DNA from: Hydrogenophilus thiooxidans
GTDB taxonomy: Bacteria > Pseudomonadota > Gammaproteobacteria > Burkholderiales > Rhodocyclaceae
Assembly (NCBI RefSeq): GCF_019049855.1
Contig: NZ_JAHLSY010000008.1
Span: 1-64,000 of the forward strand
Length of the DNA stretch: 64,000 bases
Reading direction: 5' to 3'
This document shows positions 44,618 through 54,378 of this stretch, one piece after another. Numbering within the stretch: the stretch's first letter is position 1; every line of letters starts with the position of its first letter. The translations under genes were made by a program, and so were the position numbers. The notes beneath the pieces are model-generated. The model ran no database searches, was not told where the DNA came from, and worked only from the letters and a program-made list of their open reading frames with translations.

Positions 44618-46471
44618 ATGAAAAACAGGAAACGGCAAATCGGGATCGCGGTGGCGTCGGCGCTCGCGATCCTTTCGGGTGGTGTCCATGCCCAGGCAGT
44701 GGTATTCGGTGACAGCCTGAGTGATGCGGGCACGTACGCGCTGATTCCGGGGGTTGGCCGCTTCACGACCAATCCGGGGCCGGTCTGGAGCGAACGCATC
44801 GTGCAGGGCTTGGGCGGTACGGTCGGCCCCGCACAATTGTGGGCCGGAAGTGGCGCATTCGTACCGAACCCGTACGGTGGCGACATCTGGGCACAGGGTG
44901 GGGCGCGGGTGACGCAGCTGCCCGGGGTGCAACCCACGCCGCCCACGGAAGACGCCAAACCGCTGGCGACTCAAATCCAGGAGTACCTGACGGCCAATGG
45001 CGGCACCGCAAACCCGAAAACGACCTATTTCCTTTGGGGCGGCGCGAACGACATCTTCTGGCAAACCGGCTACAGCGGCAATGCGCCGGCCGTGATGCAG
45101 ACGGAAATCCAGAGCGCGGCGCAGCAGATGGGAGCGCTTACCGCGGTATTGCGGCAGGCGGGTGCAACGCGGCAGGTAGTGCTTACCGTGCCGGATATTG
45201 GGGCTACGCCGTTCGGTCTGTCGCAGCCGTCGGCTGCGCGTGCTGGGTTGAGCGGCTTGACGACGCTCTATAACCTGACGCTCAATAGCACCGTGAGTGC
45301 ATTGGGTGAACAAGGCGTCCTGCTTCTTGACGCCGATGGGCTCTTCAAAGAGGTGGTGGCCAACCCGGCGGCATTTGGCTTCACCGTAGGCAATGCGGGG
45401 GTGGCGTGCGTGACGACTACGTCGCTCGTCTGTTCCAGTGCGACGCTGGTCGCACCCGACGCGTCCACGACCTATCTCTTCGCCGATGGGGTTCATCCGA
45501 CGAGCGGGGGACACGAACTGATCGCCGATTTCGTCACGCAGGCGCTCACGGCGCCCTACTTCGTCGGTGCCGTGGCCGACCATGTGGCGTCGGCGGCAAA
45601 CGCCCAATGGCGGCTCGTCACGACGCGGACATTGTCCGGTTTCGCTGCAGGGGCTCAGGGTTGGTGGGCGACCGTTTCGGGTGAACGCATCACCACCGAC
45701 GCCACCGCGACGCAAGCGAAGCGGCGTGCGACACCGACTCGTGTCGACGTCGGTTTCGACGGCGAATGGGGCGACGGCTGGTGGGGTGGCGTCACCGTCG
45801 GGTTCGTTCACGATTCCCTCAAAGTGACCGCTTTGGGCAACGCCGATGGCAACGGCGCCTCTCTTGCGGCGTATCTGGGCAAACGGTGGGGAGCGCGCTA
45901 TGCCACCCTCACCGCAGGGATGGCCGGAATTTCCTATGACCTCGAACGGGAGATGACGCTGCGCACGCTTGCGCGCACCGAGCGCGGCTCGACCAGCGGA
46001 AGCGTACGTCAAGTCCGTTTCGAGGTCGGGCAATGGTTCGGCGAATCGGCACGATTGCATGGACCGTTCGCGGCACTGGGTTGGCGCTGGGTCCATCTGG
46101 GGGGTTACAGCGAGACGAGCGGTTCTGCGACGGCGCTGCGCTTCGCGGCGCAGGATTTCGATCAAGGGGTCGGTCAGATCGGCTATCAATGGCGGATGCA
46201 CAGCGCGCCCAACCTGGTGTGGCAGGGTCGGCTGGCGCTCGAAAAGGCGTTCCAGGATAGCCGCCGTACTGTGACCCATGGCGCGGTGGGTTGGGCTGGG
46301 GCGTTCCCGACCGAAGTAGGGAGCGACAACGGCGTGCAGGTGACCGCTGACCTTGGTGTGCAGTGGAACCTGGCGTCGCAGCAGCAGCTTCGGCTGGGGC
46401 TCTTTGCCACCGCGGGTCAGAACGACCAGCGCGCCGCGGGCCTTTCGCTCAACTGGCAAAAGGCGTTCTGA
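44618..46471 (+). CDS. Autotransporter GDSL/SGNH esterase (EstA-like)
   Basis: A 617-residue cell-surface lipase/esterase. A signal peptide ends near Ala25 (GGVHA). The SGNH passenger (about 26-320) has catalytic Ser33 in FGDSLSD, the GANDIFW block and the Asp290/His293 pair in FADGVHP. The C-terminal autotransporter barrel (about 350-617) begins GWWATVSGERI and ends with the outer-membrane Phe. The passenger stays attached in EstA relatives. It overlaps pxpA by 23 bp tail to tail and follows the flavoprotein gene, so both may answer the palindromic operator upstream. Confidence 0.9.
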   Translation: MKNRKRQIGIAVASALAILSGGVHAQAVVFGDSLSDAGTYALIPGVGRFTTNPGPVWSERIVQGLGGTVGPAQLWAGSGAFVPNPYGGDIWAQGGARVTQLPGVQPTPPTEDAKPLATQIQEYLTANGGTANPKTTYFLWGGANDIFWQTGYSGNAPAVMQTEIQSAAQQMGALTAVLRQAGATRQVVLTVPDIGATPFGLSQPSAARAGLSGLTTLYNLTLNSTVSALGEQGVLLLDADGLFKEVVANPAAFGFTVGNAGVACVTTTSLVCSSATLVAPDASTTYLFADGVHPTSGGHELIADFVTQALTAPYFVGAVADHVASAANAQWRLVTTRTLSGFAAGAQGWWATVSGERITTDATATQAKRRATPTRVDVGFDGEWGDGWWGGVTVGFVHDSLKVTALGNADGNGASLAAYLGKRWGARYATLTAGMAGISYDLEREMTLRTLARTERGSTSGSVRQVRFEVGQWFGESARLHGPFAALGWRWVHLGGYSETSGSATALRFAAQDFDQGVGQIGYQWRMHSAPNLVWQGRLALEKAFQDSRRTVTHGAVGWAGAFPTEVGSDNGVQVTADLGVQWNLASQQQLRLGLFATAGQNDQRAAGLSLNWQKAF

Positions 46472-47291
46472 CCGAGTCGAACAACGCAGGAAGTGGCGCG
46501 AGCGCGACGCCCTGCTCCTGTAACGTCGCGGCCAGCGCTTGCGCGATCGCTACCGCTTCCGGGGTGTCGCCGTGCACGCAGATCGCGTGGATCGGCGCCG
46601 GGAGGACTTCCCCCGTGGCGGTGACGACGCCGCCGGCTTCGAGCATCGTTTGGACGTGACGGAGCACCGCGTCGGGGTCATGAAGCACCGCACCCGGTTC
46701 GCTGCGGGGCACCAGTGTGCCGTCGGCCGTGTAGGCGCGGTCGGCGAAGATTTCGTGGGCGACGGGAAGCGCAGCGTCGTGACCCGCAGCGGCAAGCGCT
46801 GAGTGCGGAGGCGCGAGCAGGATCAAGGCGCGGGTGTTCTGCCAGGGGATGCCGTGGCCGCTACCCGCAAGTGCCTGGCTTGCGGTTTGCACGGCGTGGA
46901 CGATTGCGCGCGCGGTGACGGGATCGCGCCAGGCGCGGTTGTAAAGCGCACCGTGGGGTTTGACGTGGGTCAGCGTCACCCCTTCACTGGCCGCGAGTGT
47001 GGCCAACGCGCCGATTTGGTAAAGGAGAAGCGCTTCGAGCTCTTCAGGCGGAATCGCCATCTCACGGCGGCCAAAGCCGAGAAGGTCCGGGTAGCTTGGG
47101 TGGGCGCCGACACTCACCTGTGCGGCGCGCGCCAATGCCAGGGTCTTGCGTGCCGTGACGGGGTCTCCCCCGTGAAAACCGCAGGCAAGACTCGCACTTT
47201 GCACGAGTGCGAGCATCGCGGCGTCATTGCCCATCGACCAGGCGCCGTACGATTCGCCCAAATCAGCGTTGAGATTGAGGGTAAGGGTCAT
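46449..47291 (-). CDS. pxpA: 5-oxoprolinase subunit A (LamB/YcsF)
   Basis: A 280-residue subunit of ATP-dependent 5-oxoprolinase, opening pyroglutamate to L-glutamate. Family signature: NLNADLGESYGAWSMGNDAAML, ASLACGFHGGDP, SVGAHPSYPDLLGFGRREM, THVKPHGALYN and CVHGDTPEAV. GGGAGG precedes ATG 47291 and the start overlaps the pxpC stop (ATGA). Last gene of pxpBCA. Confidence 0.94.
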   Translation of the reverse strand: MTLTLNLNADLGESYGAWSMGNDAAMLALVQSASLACGFHGGDPVTARKTLALARAAQVSVGAHPSYPDLLGFGRREMAIPPEELEALLLYQIGALATLAASEGVTLTHVKPHGALYNRAWRDPVTARAIVHAVQTASQALAGSGHGIPWQNTRALILLAPPHSALAAAGHDAALPVAHEIFADRAYTADGTLVPRSEPGAVLHDPDAVLRHVQTMLEAGGVVTATGEVLPAPIHAICVHGDTPEAVAIAQALAATLQEQGVALAPLPALFDSVRTPFAS

Positions 47292-48415
47292 ACGAAATCC
47301 TCCCATGTGGCGTCCCAGACGCCGCTCACCAGGTTTTCGTGCCAAAGTCGTTGCGGATCGGGTTCGCCCCCCGCGCCGATGAGCGCTGCGAGGTCTGGTG
47401 TGGCACTCGCTGCGGAACGGGCGCGGGCCAGCGCTTGCTGCTGGAAGCGGCGCCAGCGCGCGGAGAACGCATGCCAGGCGTTGTCGGGGTCGGTAAGCCA
47501 GGCAAAGCGAATTCCTTCCCCCGGTTGGAGATGGGCCAGGCGCCAGCGGTCGGCTTCGATCACCTGCGCGATCTTGGGGTAGCCGCCCATCGTCTGGGCG
47601 TCGTTGAGGAGAACGATCGGCTGGCCAGCAGGCGGCACCTGCACCGCGCCGGGCCAGAGCGGTTCAGAACGGATCTCTGGTGGCGTCGCGACCAGCATGG
47701 GGCCTTCGAGACGTGCGCCCATGCGGTCGCTTGCGGGTGTCACCTGCCACAGAGCGCTGACCCAAGCGGCGCGCGCGTCGTCAGCGAACGCGGACCATTG
47801 GGCGCCGGGTAGGCTACGGATCGGTTCGGTACTGGCCAATGGCCAAGGAAGTGGCAGGAACGCAGCGCGCGGCGGTTGGGTGGGTGGCGTCACGGGGATC
47901 CGATCGCCAGCGGCAAGCGGTCGCCCCTGCCAACCGCCAAAACGGGCACGCAGCTCCGTGCTCGTGCTGCCCAGGCATTCGGGGATGGCCAGCGTCCCCG
48001 CGCCGACGACGGCGATTCGGCCTTCGAGGATTCGCTCCACGGTGACGGTTTCGCCGGGGGCGAGTACCCAACTGAGCGCTCCCTGCACTGCCAGCTGCGT
48101 GTCTTCGATGCGTAAGCGGACGTTGCCCGCGACGACGACGGGGAAGGGCGCTCCTTCGGCGGTGAAGGCAAAGCCACCGAAGTGGTGCTCGATGAGGGGG
48201 AAGGTCAGCGGCGGGCCGAGCGGTGGCGGCGGGGTCAGCGCGGTCAAAGGGCGGCCGCTCGCATGGAAAAGGGCAGCGAGCGCCAAACGGTAGAGCCAGG
48301 GGTCGAGCATGCCAGCGCGCGGCACACCCCACTGGCGCGCGTGAAACCGCCCGTCGTCTTGGATCGTCGCAAAACGCCCTGGGTCTAGGATTCGTAACGC
48401 AGCGGCTGTGCTCAT
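47288..48415 (-). CDS. pxpC: 5-oxoprolinase subunit C (biotin-dependent carboxyltransferase-like)
   Basis: A 375-residue cyclophilin-like-fold subunit (KipA/AHS2 family) of the PxpABC complex. Family stretches: ILDPGRFATIQDDGRFHARQWGVPRAGMLDP near the N-terminus (about 10-40), PPEIRSEPLWPGAVQVPPAGQPIVLLNDAQTMGGYPKIAQVI in the C-terminal half. It is coupled by overlapping start and stop to both pxpB and pxpA. Confidence 0.93.
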   Translation of the reverse strand: MSTAAALRILDPGRFATIQDDGRFHARQWGVPRAGMLDPWLYRLALAALFHASGRPLTALTPPPPLGPPLTFPLIEHHFGGFAFTAEGAPFPVVVAGNVRLRIEDTQLAVQGALSWVLAPGETVTVERILEGRIAVVGAGTLAIPECLGSTSTELRARFGGWQGRPLAAGDRIPVTPPTQPPRAAFLPLPWPLASTEPIRSLPGAQWSAFADDARAAWVSALWQVTPASDRMGARLEGPMLVATPPEIRSEPLWPGAVQVPPAGQPIVLLNDAQTMGGYPKIAQVIEADRWRLAHLQPGEGIRFAWLTDPDNAWHAFSARWRRFQQQALARARSAASATPDLAALIGAGGEPDPQRLWHENLVSGVWDATWEDFV

Positions 48416-49098
48416 CGCGATTCCTCTCGCAGCACGAAGCGCACACGATCGCCGGGCCGAAGCCGGGCCGGAGGCATCGCCGTCGGGTCGAAGAGGGGGA
48501 CAGGGGTGCGACCGATCAGGTGCCAGCCGCCCGGACTCTCCCACGGGTAGATGCACGCCATGCGCTGCGCGATCGCGACCGACCCGGCGGGCACTTTGAG
48601 GCGCGGATTGGCACGCCGCGGCAGCACAAGCGTTTCGGGTAACCCTTCCAGGAACGGGAAACCGGGCAGAAATCCCACGGCCGCAACGGTGAACGTACAG
48701 GCGAGAAACGTGTCGAGGACCGATTCCGGGGTGCGCCCCAGCGCTTCCGCGACCGTTGCGAGGTCGGGCGCCGTTTCGGGGGTAACGATGAGCGGGAGCT
48801 CATGGGTACGGGAATGGGGTGAAGGCGTCGAGGGATCTGAATCGGGGGCAGCGGCGGCAAGACGCGCACTGCGCGCTTCCGCGCCAACGGCGGCAAGTGC
48901 TGCCGAAAGTACCGCTTCGTCCGGGCAGCCCCAGAGCGCGATTGCGTCGAACCCGACCACCGCCTCAGCTGCGGGGTAACCGCGTGCGGTCAGTTCGGTA
49001 ACGAGCGCATCGGCAAGCTGGGCCGCACTGTGCCGGTCGATCTGGCCAAGCGGGATGCGCCATTGCGTTTCGCTGAGGCGTTGGGGGGTTACTGTCAT
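48412..49098 (-). CDS. pxpB: 5-oxoprolinase subunit B (KipI/AHS1)
   Basis: A 228-residue allophanate-hydrolase-subunit-1 domain protein. Family motifs in the C-terminal half: FTVAAVGFLPGFPFLEGLPETLVLPRR (split across about 136-162), VPAGSVAIA and YPWESPGGWHLIGRTPVPLFDP. An N-terminal alpha-beta domain with a short acidic Ser/Pro-rich insertion (about 85-97) is slightly unusual. First gene of pxpBCA, starting 105 bp after the EAL gene in the same direction. Confidence 0.92.
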   Translation of the reverse strand: MTVTPQRLSETQWRIPLGQIDRHSAAQLADALVTELTARGYPAAEAVVGFDAIALWGCPDEAVLSAALAAVGAEARSARLAAAAPDSDPSTPSPHSRTHELPLIVTPETAPDLATVAEALGRTPESVLDTFLACTFTVAAVGFLPGFPFLEGLPETLVLPRRANPRLKVPAGSVAIAQRMACIYPWESPGGWHLIGRTPVPLFDPTAMPPARLRPGDRVRFVLREESR

Positions 49099-49203
49099 CG
49101 CTGTTCGTCGGGGGCAGGGGGGGTGGAGGTCGCGGCGCGGGCAGCCTGATCGTAACGCCCGGATAGGGTGCGGAGCATTTCGGCGGTGCGCTACGCGCGG
49201 AGG

Positions 49204-50016
49204 TCATGCGCCGGTTTCATCGACCACTTGCCAGTTGGGTTGCGGGAGTGCTTCCACCTCAGGTTTGGCAAAGAGATAGCCTTGAAAAAGGGTAATGCCC
49301 AGATTGCGCAGCCAGCGGTACTCCTCAGCGGTCTCCACCCCTTCTGCGATCGTGGCGATTCCTAAGCGTTGGGCGGTATCGAAGATGCCGGCGACGATCT
49401 CCTGGCGCACTGGTTTTTTGTCGATGCCCCGAACGAGGCCGATGTCAAGCTTGATCAGGTTGGGTTGGTAGTCGGCCAAGAGGTTGAGTCCCGAGTAACC
49501 GGCGCCGAAGTCGTCGATCGCGGTGGCAAAACCACGCGCCTGATAATCGGTGATGATGCGCAGCACGTGGTCGGGATTTTCGATTTTTTGCTCTTCTGTG
49601 AGCTCGAAGATGAGCAGCGTTGGATCGAAGCCCACTTTCTCGGCGGCAGCAAGGGTGAGGCGGATGCAGCTTGCCGGTTCATAGACCGCGTTGGGTAGAA
49701 AGTTGATCGAAAGCCGGGCTGTAAGTCCCAGGCGCTTCGCCGTTGCAATCGCCAGGACTCGGCAGGTCTGGTCGAAGTGGTAGCGATTGCTCTCGGTGAC
49801 TTGGCTGAGCACCGTTGCCGCCCCTTCGCCGTTGGCGCCGCGAACGAGCGCTTCGTAGGCGAAGAGGGTTCGGTGCGCAGCGTCTACTATGGGCTGAAAC
49901 GCCATGCGCAAGGGGATATGTAACTGAGCGTTTTCCCCACGGCAACGCAGGCACCCCTGAATGGACGCGTCGCTGTCGGCGAAAAAGGTTTCGAGAAAAG
50001 AGGGTGTGCTCATCAT
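49204..50016 (-). CDS. EAL-domain cyclic-di-GMP phosphodiesterase
   Basis: A 270-residue stand-alone EAL protein hydrolysing c-di-GMP. Catalytic residues appear intact: EALVR (Glu55), the Asn in SINFLP, FELTE, the DDFGAGYS metal pair, KLDIGLVRG and AEGVET. No GGDEF domain is attached. The N-terminus has a Cys22-x2-Cys25 pair (GCLRCRG), possibly a redox or metal site. The start overlaps the HD-GYP stop (TAATGATG), indicating coupling. Confidence 0.9.
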   Translation of the reverse strand: MMSTPSFLETFFADSDASIQGCLRCRGENAQLHIPLRMAFQPIVDAAHRTLFAYEALVRGANGEGAATVLSQVTESNRYHFDQTCRVLAIATAKRLGLTARLSINFLPNAVYEPASCIRLTLAAAEKVGFDPTLLIFELTEEQKIENPDHVLRIITDYQARGFATAIDDFGAGYSGLNLLADYQPNLIKLDIGLVRGIDKKPVRQEIVAGIFDTAQRLGIATIAEGVETAEEYRWLRNLGITLFQGYLFAKPEVEALPQPNWQVVDETGA

Positions 50017-51044
50017 TACGCCTCCATGGGGTTTTCGACGTCAACCTCATCCCGCCACTGGTTTTGGATTTCCTGTGCCGCGTCTAGGTTGTCCAGAAAC
50101 GCCGTCACGGCTTCGGGCCAGAAGTGGCGGCCGCTCTCCTCACGCAGGAGGGCGACTGCGCGGTCGATCGACCACGCCGGTTTGTAGGGGCGGGCGCTCG
50201 TCAGGGCGTCGAAGACGTCGGCCACGGCAACGATGCGCGCTTCGATGCTGATCGTTTCGCCTTGTTTTCCGTAGGGATAACCGCTGCCGTCCCATTTTTC
50301 GTGGTGTTCGAGCGCGATGCGACGCGCCATTTGCAGCAGGCTCGATGGGTCTTCACCGATGATCGCGGCGCCGATTTCGGGATGGGTACGCATCACACGC
50401 CATTCGTCGGCATCCAGTTTGCCCGGCTTGAGGAGGATATGGTCTGGAATCCCGATCTTGCCGATGTCGTGCATCGGCGCTGCGGCAAACAGTTGTTCGC
50501 TCCATTCGCGCGGGGCGCCGAGCGCTTCGGCGATCAGACGGCTGAAGTGGCTCATGCGGATCACGTGGCGCCCCGTTTCGTTGTCTTTGTATTCGGCGGC
50601 GCGCCCTAACCGCTGAATGATGGCGAGCCGCGTGCGTTCCAGCTCGTCACGGGCCACCAGGCTGAGGTGGGTGCGGACGCGCGCAAGCAACACCGGCGGC
50701 GAAATCGGTTTGGTGAGGTAGTCGACGCCACCTGCGGTAAACCCTTCCGTTTCGTGGATCGGGTCGCCCAGCGCGGTGCAAAAGAGGATAGGAAGATGCC
50801 GGGTTTCTGGGTTCGAGCGAATGCGTCGCGCCACTTCGAATCCGTTCATCTCCGGCATCATCACGTCCAAGACGACCAAATCGGGCACGCTTTCGGCAAC
50901 GCGCTGCAGGGCTTCGGTGCCGTTTCGGGCAAAGCGGAGGTGATAGTGGGGGGCCAGAATCTGGCGCAGGAGTTGGAGATTCGTGACTTCGTCGTCAACG
51001 AGAAGGAGCTCCGGTTGCGGGGTTGTGGGAAAGCGGGTCTCCAT
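50016..51044 (-). CDS. HD-GYP response regulator (c-di-GMP phosphodiesterase)
   Basis: A 342-residue two-component output protein. The receiver domain (about 11-130) has phosphoacceptor Asp60 in DLVVLDVMMPEMNG and KPISPP. The HD-GYP domain (about 145-330) retains HDIGKIGIPDHIL, HHEKWDGSGYP and ADVFDALTSARPYKPAW. AGGAGA precedes ATG 51044. Its 5' end overlaps the hybrid kinase gene by 50 bp, so the kinase is the likely phosphodonor. Confidence 0.92.
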   Translation of the reverse strand: METRFPTTPQPELLLVDDEVTNLQLLRQILAPHYHLRFARNGTEALQRVAESVPDLVVLDVMMPEMNGFEVARRIRSNPETRHLPILFCTALGDPIHETEGFTAGGVDYLTKPISPPVLLARVRTHLSLVARDELERTRLAIIQRLGRAAEYKDNETGRHVIRMSHFSRLIAEALGAPREWSEQLFAAAPMHDIGKIGIPDHILLKPGKLDADEWRVMRTHPEIGAAIIGEDPSSLLQMARRIALEHHEKWDGSGYPYGKQGETISIEARIVAVADVFDALTSARPYKPAWSIDRAVALLREESGRHFWPEAVTAFLDNLDAAQEIQNQWRDEVDVENPMEA

Positions 51045-54000
51045 CCGGCAGGTCTCCTGATGTTGGGGCAGTGCGGACGAGCATTTCTGCTTGGGCAAAA
51101 TCGAAGGCGTCGAGCGCTGTGTTGAGATTGTGCCACAGGTGGGGATGCGTTTCGCGGATTGCGTCGAGCGCCGAGCCGGTGATTTCGCCACGCCGGATCA
51201 TAGCAAGGAGTGCTTGACGGTCCGCGTCGGGTAGTGGCGTGGGATCGCATTGGGTAATACGCTCTGGCTGATGTGCCCCATCCGGGTGTTGGGTGGCGAT
51301 CAGTGCCGTAAGCGCATGGGCGGTGGCGCGCACCGTGGCGACAAAGGTATCGAGCGGAGCTTCGCGCGTTGTGCCGTCGGCGGTTTGGCGTTCTAACGTT
51401 CGTGCCAAGTGTGCTAGGCGGGGCAGGGCCAGATTGGCTGCCGTGCCAGCAATTCGGTGCCATTCGGCAGCGGACCAGTCGCGAACCGCGTCGACCGCTT
51501 GCGGTACCGTATCGAGCCATGTTTGGGCTTTGGTCAGCCAGGCGTCGCGCCACAGCGCTTGACCCTGTTCGGGGTCGATCAAGCCAAAAGCGGCCTCTGG
51601 TGCGTCGATGGTGTTGTCTGGGGAGGTCTTTTCGTGGGCCCGGAGTCGGTCGCGCATCTCCACAAGGGGTTGCAAAACGGCGATCAGCTCCCGTTGTTGG
51701 AGCGGTTTCGCCAAAAAGGCGTCGAAACCCGCTTCGTGGCAGGCGTCGCGCTCTTCTTGCGCCACTTGTCCCGTGAGGGCGATGAGGGGCAACGGCGCCA
51801 ATCCCATCGCTCGTTCGAAATGGCGGATGGCACGCGCGGTGGTGATGCCGTCGCCATCGGGCATTCGTAGGTCGAGCAGCCCAGCAACCCAACGGTCGGG
51901 ACAGGCGGTATAGTGGGCGAAAAAGGCATTGCCGCTGGCCACACAGGTGACCGCGGCGCCCAGGCGCGTAAGGAGCGCTGCGAGCAGTTCCCGGTTGAGG
52001 GCGACGTCGTCGGCAGCAAGGATCGATTTGCCGGCAAGCAAAGCAGCTGCGCTGTCGCCGATGGCGTGGGGTAGCGCTTCGTCGGGACAGTCGGTTTCGG
52101 GTAGCGGAGTGAGCGGGAGCGTGAGGGTAAAGGTGGCGCCGGCTCCCGGGGCGCTCGCGACCTGTACGTCTCCGCCCATCGCCCGCGCAAGATCGCGGAC
52201 GATCGCAAGTCCCAGTCCGGTGCCGCCATGGCGGCGCGTGGTGACCTCTTCGACTTGCACGAACGGGGTGAAGATCTCCTGTTGCTTGGCGGGTGGGATC
52301 CCTGGGCCGGTGTCGCGAACGAAGAGCACAAGTGTTTGGCCATCCCACTCGGCACCGAGCGCGATTTCCCCCTGTTCGGTGAATTTGAGGGCGTTGTTGA
52401 GCAAATTACCGAGCATTTGCCGCAGCCGATCACCGTCTGCCGACCAGCAGCGGGGCAGATCACTCGGTAAGGACAAGGTGAAGCGCAGCCCTTTCTGGCG
52501 CGCGAGCAGCGCGTAGTGGCTGGTGAGTTCGTGCAGGAGGCGGTCGAGGCGTGTGGGAGTGGGACGGAGCGTAAATGCGCCCGCTTCGAGTTTCGCCAGG
52601 TCGAGGAGATCGTTCAGGAGCGTGAGCAGCGTGCGCCCCGCAGCGAGGATGGCCGAGGTGCGTTCCTGCAGCCGTGTGTCATCGGGGTGGTCTTGTTGGA
52701 TCAGTTCGGCAAAACCGAGTACCGCGTTGAGCGGGGTGCGAATTTCATGCGAAATCGCCGAGAAGAAGCGGCGCTCTCGGGCCAGCGCGACCTCCAGTTC
52801 CTGCTTTGCCTGTTCGAGTGCGTGTTGCGTTTCGATCTGCGCGGTGATGTCGATAGCAAGCTTCAACACATGGTCGATCGTACCGTCGAGGCGGCGCATC
52901 GGTTGGTACCAACCGTGCAGATGGCGAATTTTTCCCTCTTTCGTTTTGCGGGGAAAGGTGCCCTCGATCGTTTCGCCTTGGCGCAACCGTGCCCAGAAGG
53001 TGTCGCGCGCTTCTTGAGGGTAGTCGTCCGGCCATAGCGATGTATGGGCTTGACCGATGAGCGCCTCGGGGGAATAGCCAAGGGTTTCGGCAAGGCGCGC
53101 ATTGATTTCCAGAAAAACCCCATCAAGGGAGAGGCGGGCGCGAAGGAGCAGTCCATCGATCGCGCGTACGAGTTGCGCTAGCGTCTCTGCCTGGGTTTCG
53201 ATGGGCGTGAGGTCGGAGAGGACCAGATCTACTTCATCTCCTTCACTACCGAGCGGGGTGACCAAAACGCGGACGGAAACCCGACGGACGCTGCCGTCGG
53301 GTAAATGGAGCGTCAAGGTATCGGTGATTTCGGGTTTTTCTCGAGAGAGCGCCGCGGAGAAGCGCGCCAAAATTTCGCTACGCGATTGCGGCGGTAGAAA
53401 ATCGAGCAGAGACCCTTTGCCCGCCAAATAGCGTGCAGGCGAAAGCCCCGTGAGCGTTTCCAACGCGCGCGATGCCCAAATGCGGGTGATCTGACCACGA
53501 TGGATTCGAAAACGGACGATGGCAAATGGGAGGTGGTCAAGCAGTTGGTGAAAGAGCGCTGCGCGCTGGGCTGCGCGCTGGGCGGTGGCGCGCCATCCGA
53601 AGATCGCGAAGAGACCACCAAAGAAACCGAACACGACGAGCAATACGACCACGATCGCGAGCGCCAGTGGCCAATTGAAGCCTTGCCCGGGTTGCCAATC
53701 GGCAACCGGTTGCCCAATGAAGAGGGTGCCTGCCATCGCCGTGTAGTGCATTGCGCTGATCGCCAATCCAATCACTGTGCCCGAAACCACGACGCGCGGC
53801 AGGCGATGGAATCGCAACCACCCACGATGGAAGTGCAAAAAGAAAGCGAGGCACGAAAACGCAACGGCAACGACGATCGAGAGCAGAAACCACACGGGGT
53901 GGTAGCGGATTTCGCCCAACGTGATCATTCCGGCCATCCCGGTGTAGTGCATCGCGCCGATACCGGCGCCGACTAGCACCCCGGCCACGAGGAGGTCGCG

Positions 54001-54378
54001 TGTCGTGACGCTACGGTGGCGCAGCAGGCGCAAACCCACCCAGGCGGCAAACAGACTGGGAACGACCGAAAGCGCAGTCGGCCCGAACGCGTAGGTGACG
54101 GGTTGGCAGACGTCTGCAGCCAGCATCCCGATGAAGTGCATGCTCCATACGCCGAAGCCCAGCATCGGCACGGCGAAAAGAAATGCGGCGTGGCTGAGGC
54201 GTGCGCCAAAGCGCTCCGGATGGCGTGCGAGCGAAAGGAGTTGCAGCGCTCCAATGCCAGCTAGGACTGCGATCGTGACCGAAAGGCTGACGAGCAGGGG
54301 TTGGTACCGGACGGGCGCAAGAGGGAGCCCCTGCTCCGGCCAGGCAAAGAAAAGCGCGAAGAGTTCCGATGCGTTCAT
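50995..54378 (-). CDS. MHYT-domain hybrid sensor histidine kinase with receiver and Hpt domains
   Basis: A 1127-residue inner-membrane sensor. The N-terminal seven-helix MHYT domain carries MHFIGM, MHYTGM and MHYTAM, proposed to bind a metal and sense oxygen, CO or NO. Two PAS-like domains follow (about 270-370 and 395-515), then HisKA with His544 (AISHEIRTPLN), HATPase (GNLLNNALKF, DTGPGIPP, GTGLGLAIV), a receiver with Asp836 (LLDLRMPDGDG) and an Hpt domain with His974 (EWHRIAGTAANL). ATG 54378 overlaps the glutamate dehydrogenase stop (ATGA). Phosphate likely relays to the downstream HD-GYP regulator. Confidence 0.93.
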   Translation of the reverse strand: MNASELFALFFAWPEQGLPLAPVRYQPLLVSLSVTIAVLAGIGALQLLSLARHPERFGARLSHAAFLFAVPMLGFGVWSMHFIGMLAADVCQPVTYAFGPTALSVVPSLFAAWVGLRLLRHRSVTTRDLLVAGVLVGAGIGAMHYTGMAGMITLGEIRYHPVWFLLSIVVAVAFSCLAFFLHFHRGWLRFHRLPRVVVSGTVIGLAISAMHYTAMAGTLFIGQPVADWQPGQGFNWPLALAIVVVLLVVFGFFGGLFAIFGWRATAQRAAQRAALFHQLLDHLPFAIVRFRIHRGQITRIWASRALETLTGLSPARYLAGKGSLLDFLPPQSRSEILARFSAALSREKPEITDTLTLHLPDGSVRRVSVRVLVTPLGSEGDEVDLVLSDLTPIETQAETLAQLVRAIDGLLLRARLSLDGVFLEINARLAETLGYSPEALIGQAHTSLWPDDYPQEARDTFWARLRQGETIEGTFPRKTKEGKIRHLHGWYQPMRRLDGTIDHVLKLAIDITAQIETQHALEQAKQELEVALARERRFFSAISHEIRTPLNAVLGFAELIQQDHPDDTRLQERTSAILAAGRTLLTLLNDLLDLAKLEAGAFTLRPTPTRLDRLLHELTSHYALLARQKGLRFTLSLPSDLPRCWSADGDRLRQMLGNLLNNALKFTEQGEIALGAEWDGQTLVLFVRDTGPGIPPAKQQEIFTPFVQVEEVTTRRHGGTGLGLAIVRDLARAMGGDVQVASAPGAGATFTLTLPLTPLPETDCPDEALPHAIGDSAAALLAGKSILAADDVALNRELLAALLTRLGAAVTCVASGNAFFAHYTACPDRWVAGLLDLRMPDGDGITTARAIRHFERAMGLAPLPLIALTGQVAQEERDACHEAGFDAFLAKPLQQRELIAVLQPLVEMRDRLRAHEKTSPDNTIDAPEAAFGLIDPEQGQALWRDAWLTKAQTWLDTVPQAVDAVRDWSAAEWHRIAGTAANLALPRLAHLARTLERQTADGTTREAPLDTFVATVRATAHALTALIATQHPDGAHQPERITQCDPTPLPDADRQALLAMIRRGEITGSALDAIRETHPHLWHNLNTALDAFDFAQAEMLVRTAPTSGDLPDGDPLSHNPATGAPSR

